Shown here: positions 60,401 through 64,000 of the stretch, in pieces | Numbering within the stretch: position 1 is the first letter of the stretch | Layout of the letters: each line of letters begins with the position of its first letter | Assembly (NCBI GenBank): GCA_019096065.1 | Contig: JAGUCH010000008.1 | Location: 1,927,001 to 1,991,000 of the forward strand | Length of the DNA: 64,000 nt | Direction of reading: 5' to 3' | Origin: Paracyclopina nana | Lineage: Eukaryota; Arthropoda; Copepoda; Cyclopoida; Cyclopettidae | Notes under the pieces: generated by a model | What the model saw: only the letters and a program-made list of their open reading frames with translations | The model's database searches: none | Told to the model about the DNA's origin: nothing | Made by a program: the position numbers and the translations under genes

Positions 60401-62505
60401 CTTTTCAGTTGACTAGATCCATACTCTGCAAAACAATCAACAGTGTTGAGATCACCACTCGATTGCTCAGGCTGCCCCACTTTCAACCGGCGGCTGCGAT
60501 CGATCGGGAGGCCGCGCCGCAGCCGCGGCCGCGGCCGCGCGCACCTCCAAAATCACATATGCCAGCCTGCATATGGATGCCACGGCCTCGATGGGCGTGA
60601 ACTGAACTGATGCTTTTTCAGCAGCGGGCTTACCGATTGCAAACACGATTGAAGCTGTCTAGGCCATTTGGGCATTCAGGAGACGAGCATTTGTTCCTTA
60701 GCTGGCGTTGATATCAACGCTGCAGCAAGTTGACGTCGCGAGCAGCTGCTGCTTCGGTAGCTTTTCCAACTGTGCTCAAGCCGCCGTTGACGCCGCCGCA
60801 CTCGCTACCGACCTCGCTCTCCACCAGCGAGCTTTCACTTGGCTTTCCTCTGCTCTCGCTCCGCGCGGCCACGACCAGTACAAACCAGAGGCTTTCTTCT
60901 CCGCTGGATGGCATCGATCTCTCCACAAAGCGGAGGCTGCCTCGGCCAGATGCAAAACGCAACCATTTTCACTACCCTCAAATGCTCGCGGGCAGAAAAG
61001 CGCAATTAAACGCGGAAAATGTTCCCACTAAATGCATCGGTGGTACGTGATTTCAATGCCAGCATTTTGCTCAGTCAACTCAGCTCCTTGCGTGGCATCT
61101 TCACCTTTATTCAAAACCTTCGCCGATTGCGATGCTTAATAATCTGGATGATGACGATCAAATTGGGCTTTGCTTACGGAGGCTCTGGTAGTAATGATTT
61201 TTGCCGCCAGGAGGAGCTGATGATACCCCAACTGATAGCAGCGTAAGCTAAGCAGGCTGAAAATTGAATTTCGATCTGTTTCTGCTTGCACCCGCCCCAC
61301 TACTAGCCCCGATCTAAAAATATGGAACCTCCGATCAATTTTTAAAGCAACCAGATTTGATTTATTTCAACTACTTATCTAATATTTTAGTCTTCTAATT
61401 TTTGAAAAGCAAGTTTTAATCTACTTTTGTAGTCGTTTTATGGGCATATTGAGTACTAATTGCATGCTTTGTTGTACAATTTGCCCAAGAAAATCAAGCT
61501 TGATACACGGTGGAGCTTTCTGGAAAAGGCAGAAAATCTCTCATTTCTTGACAAGAACGCCAAATATTGAATTTTTAAAAGTCAAAAAGCCAAATGATAA
61601 CGATTATGTGACAAACTAGTTGAAGCGACTTTGAAAAAGAATCGGAGGTTACTCCTAATGCCATCTTTTTTACTATATTCGGAAAAATGTAACTACACCG
61701 TGAGCAAAGCCCAATTGAATATGGGGAAATTACGCATGAAGCTTGGCAAAGTTACAACCCGTTCCGTCTGGTAAATTGAGGTTGCTGCGGAGGAGCAAGC
61801 AGAATGTTCCGAAAAACAGTGCTGCCAGATGCGGACATTAATCTGAGGCGATTTCCTGATCAGAGACATTCTTGGTGCTCCATGATTTCACCGAGAAACT
61901 TACATTCAGGCTCAAAGCAACACTCCTGCTAATGAGAATAACCTATCAGAAAATATGAAGCTGCATGGTACTTTGTAATTACTTTTAAGAAGCATTCACT
62001 CAGACGAGTCTCCATTGCGCGCTTGAAATGATCGAGAACTATACATAACGGATGAACGACTCCGTTGCTCGGTAAACTAAACAGGCTATTTTTAAGTATT
62101 CTGTTGTACTCGGGGTTGTATTTTTAGCTAAAACGGCAGTTTCCGGAATAATAGGGACAAGCCCAATTTTTGTCTGGCTACACTGCAGCGACCAGCACGA
62201 CACATCAACAAATTTTAAGGCTGGCATCATGTCAGCTTTCGTCAAATTAGTCGCCAAAACCTGCCACTTCGTCGTCCCAGAAATCTTTATAATTAATCAT
62301 GACCCGCTAAAAAGTTGCTTGAACTTGAAAGTTCAGCTCAAATTTCTCCGACTGTTTCCTTAGGAGCCCAGTAACTTTTGGGCACGGGTTTTATTTCGAT
62401 TTGATTGACTGAGCCATCTCTCGGTTTAGTTTCCAAACGTAAACAAAAACAAAAAACTAAGGGGCTGGGAAATTTGACGGGGGCCGCAAAAGTGAAATTG
62501 TGAGC
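60401..62505. other. Head-to-head interval between zinc-finger gene and EPC
   Basis: GC-rich near 60480-60560 with a CG/GC-repeat run, probably the zinc-finger promoter. CAAATTGGGCTTTGCTTACGG (about 61161) and its near complement CCGTGAGCAAAGCCCAATTG (about 61699) form an imperfect inverted pair 540 bp apart, perhaps the ends of a decayed element. Frames at 60708-61050 overlap on both strands and have no features. Confidence 0.4.
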
Positions 62506-64000
62506 ATGGCGTCGAAGCTCAACTTTCGGGCTCGCACGCTGGATGCGTCGAAGCCGATGGCCATTTACAACGTGGAGGAATTGCCCGAGCTGACCGACAT
62601 GAACGCCATAAACCGGAGCGTTCCTGCTATGCCGTCAGGCATGGAAAAGGAGGAGGAGAGCGAGAAGCATCTTCAGGACATCCTGGACGCCCAGTCCAGC
62701 CAAAAAGTGGACGAAGCCAAGAACTTGGTCATTCCTACGCCGGAGGTGTTCCACTCGGAAATGTGCCTCTACAAGAAGGGCTACAAGGTGCCCAGGCAGT
62801 ACATCCACGTACAGCCTTTTTCTATGGACGCAGAGAAGCCAGACTACGATCTCGATGAGGAGGACGCCAACTTCGTCGAAAAAGTCCTCAAGGAGGAGAA
62901 AAAGTTTGAAATCGACTACATGACATTCGAGGACATGATTGACAGGTAAGCGGCTCTCAAATTGACGTATGCTCAAACATGCTGCAAGGCTATTTCAGGC
63001 TGGAAAAGAACAGTGGACTGACAGCCGTAAGCTCGAAAGAGGCAAAATTCTTGCTGAAGGAAGACGATGACCTGATTCTGGCTGTGTACGATTACTGGGT
63101 GGATAAGCGGCTGCGACTCAAACAGCCTCTTCTCCCCACAGTGAAATCGGACAAACGTGACATAGCGCAGCAACAGCCCGCTCAAGGTTCCGGGGCGCCA
63201 GGAGCAACCCCGTCAGGAGTTGTGGCTGGAGGATCGGGCTCTGTGATTGGCAGTGCGGCCACGGCCAACATCACCAACACCAACCCCTACATCGCGTTCA
63301 GGCGGAGAACCGAGAAAATGCAGACACGTAAAAACCGCAAAAACGACGAAGCCTCGTACGAGAAAATGCTCAAACTCAGGCGGGACTTGTCACGTGCCAT
63401 CGTCCTACTAGAAATGGTCAAGCGAAGGGAAAAGACGAAGAAGGAGGCTTTGACCATGACAGCCGAAGTGTTCGAGAAACGGTTCAATGCAGGCGACTAC
63501 GACGGCAAAATCATCGCTGAGATCCAGGCGCAAAAGCCAGTGCGAGTGCTTCAGCCCACACAAAACCGATTTTTCGACAACCATTACGCAGAATCTTGGC
63601 TGGCCAATCATCACCAGCAACAGCACCACCAGCGAGGCCTGCACTATTCCAAGAAGAGCCATAAGAAGAGGAAGAAGTCGGGCAATCACGGCATCTACTC
63701 TGCTGCCAACTCCAACTACGGAACTCCATTCCAATCTGATGATGATGCTCTGACAGGCCTCTCGGCCAACAGTGATTTCGAGGACGACCCCCTCGACGCT
63801 CCATTCACGTTTCGAAGGAAAGCCAACTGCCAATATTTGGCGCCAGTTCAGGATCCCTTTGGCGAAATCGACTCTGATCAGCCAGACTTCAACGTTCTCA
63901 AGGAGTCGAGGCACAGATATAGTTACGCCTCTTTATCCACCCCCAAGCCACGGTTCCTTGGCCGCGTGCGACGTCGCGTCGGGCGAGGAGGCCGGTATTT
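62506..64000 (+). CDS. EPC: Enhancer of polycomb, 5' part (runs off the window)
   Basis: Scaffold subunit of the NuA4/TIP60 histone acetyltransferase complex that bridges the catalytic module to nucleosomes. Exon 1 is 62506-62945 and exon 2 runs from 62999 past the end; about 480 residues are present. MASKLNFRARTLDASKPM opens the EPcA domain, with MEKEEESEKHLQ, HVQPFSMDAEKPDYDLD and FEDMIDRLEKN. YIAFRRRTEKMQTRKNRKND and the DEASYEKMLKLRRDLSRA segment are near-identical to animal EPC1/EPC2. A His/Gln-rich patch and FTFRRKANCQYLAP follow. The ATG at 62506 is chosen over an earlier GTG. The protein is incomplete at the C-terminus. Confidence 0.97.

Overview
The window is genomic DNA of a metazoan, most likely an arthropod. 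Genes carry GT-AG introns, mostly 45-70 bp, and nearly every exon join I tested restores frame. One gene (40567-44310) belongs to the beaten-path immunoglobulin family, which I know mainly from insects and crustaceans, and another (34404-38276) is a secreted PAN-like/CUB protein of a kind I associate with crustaceans. A crustacean-like arthropod is therefore my best inference; no species can be named.

The left 10.5 kb is a virus-like transposon of the Polinton/Maverick or adintovirus type. It has a protein-primed family B DNA polymerase, an A32/FtsK-like packaging ATPase, a probable capsid protein, a RING/CCHC protein, a C2H2 protein, a small basic protein and small membrane or low-complexity proteins. 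All readable frames are intact, and the polymerase, ATPase, RING and capsid genes are interrupted by host-sized introns. No integrase or protease is visible, and the left side is cut by the window edge.

From 10.5 to 18.5 kb lies repeat-rich DNA: MITE-like elements, a diverged array of about 290-bp units, a long inverted element built from short sub-repeats with another element nested in it, and two small genes of unknown function.

From 18.5 to 40 kb come host genes. A salt-inducible kinase (SIK) has several CRE palindromes upstream of the start and in an intron. A five-exon coiled-coil/LINE-ORF1-like gene begins with a canonical 2A ribosome-skipping motif and has a 3.2-kb intron full of satellites. 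A PRPP synthetase-associated protein gene has two successive pairs of duplicated exons that look mutually exclusive. Then follow the PAN/CUB gene, whose stop overlaps the PRPSAP stop, and a VAP-family tail-anchored protein.

From 40 to 64 kb come the beat-like gene, 5 kb of repeats (including second copies of two elements seen at 10-18 kb), a small orphan gene with an AT-hook-like motif, ACAP, lysyl-tRNA synthetase, CHMP4, mitochondrial ribosomal protein mL49, a zinc-finger protein with an MBD-like C-terminus, and the 5' part of Enhancer of polycomb. This last block is gene-dense with alternating head-to-head and tail-to-tail pairs. Apart from SIK and its putative CREB circuit, I see no functional pathway linking neighbours; they look like ordinary housekeeping and signalling genes.
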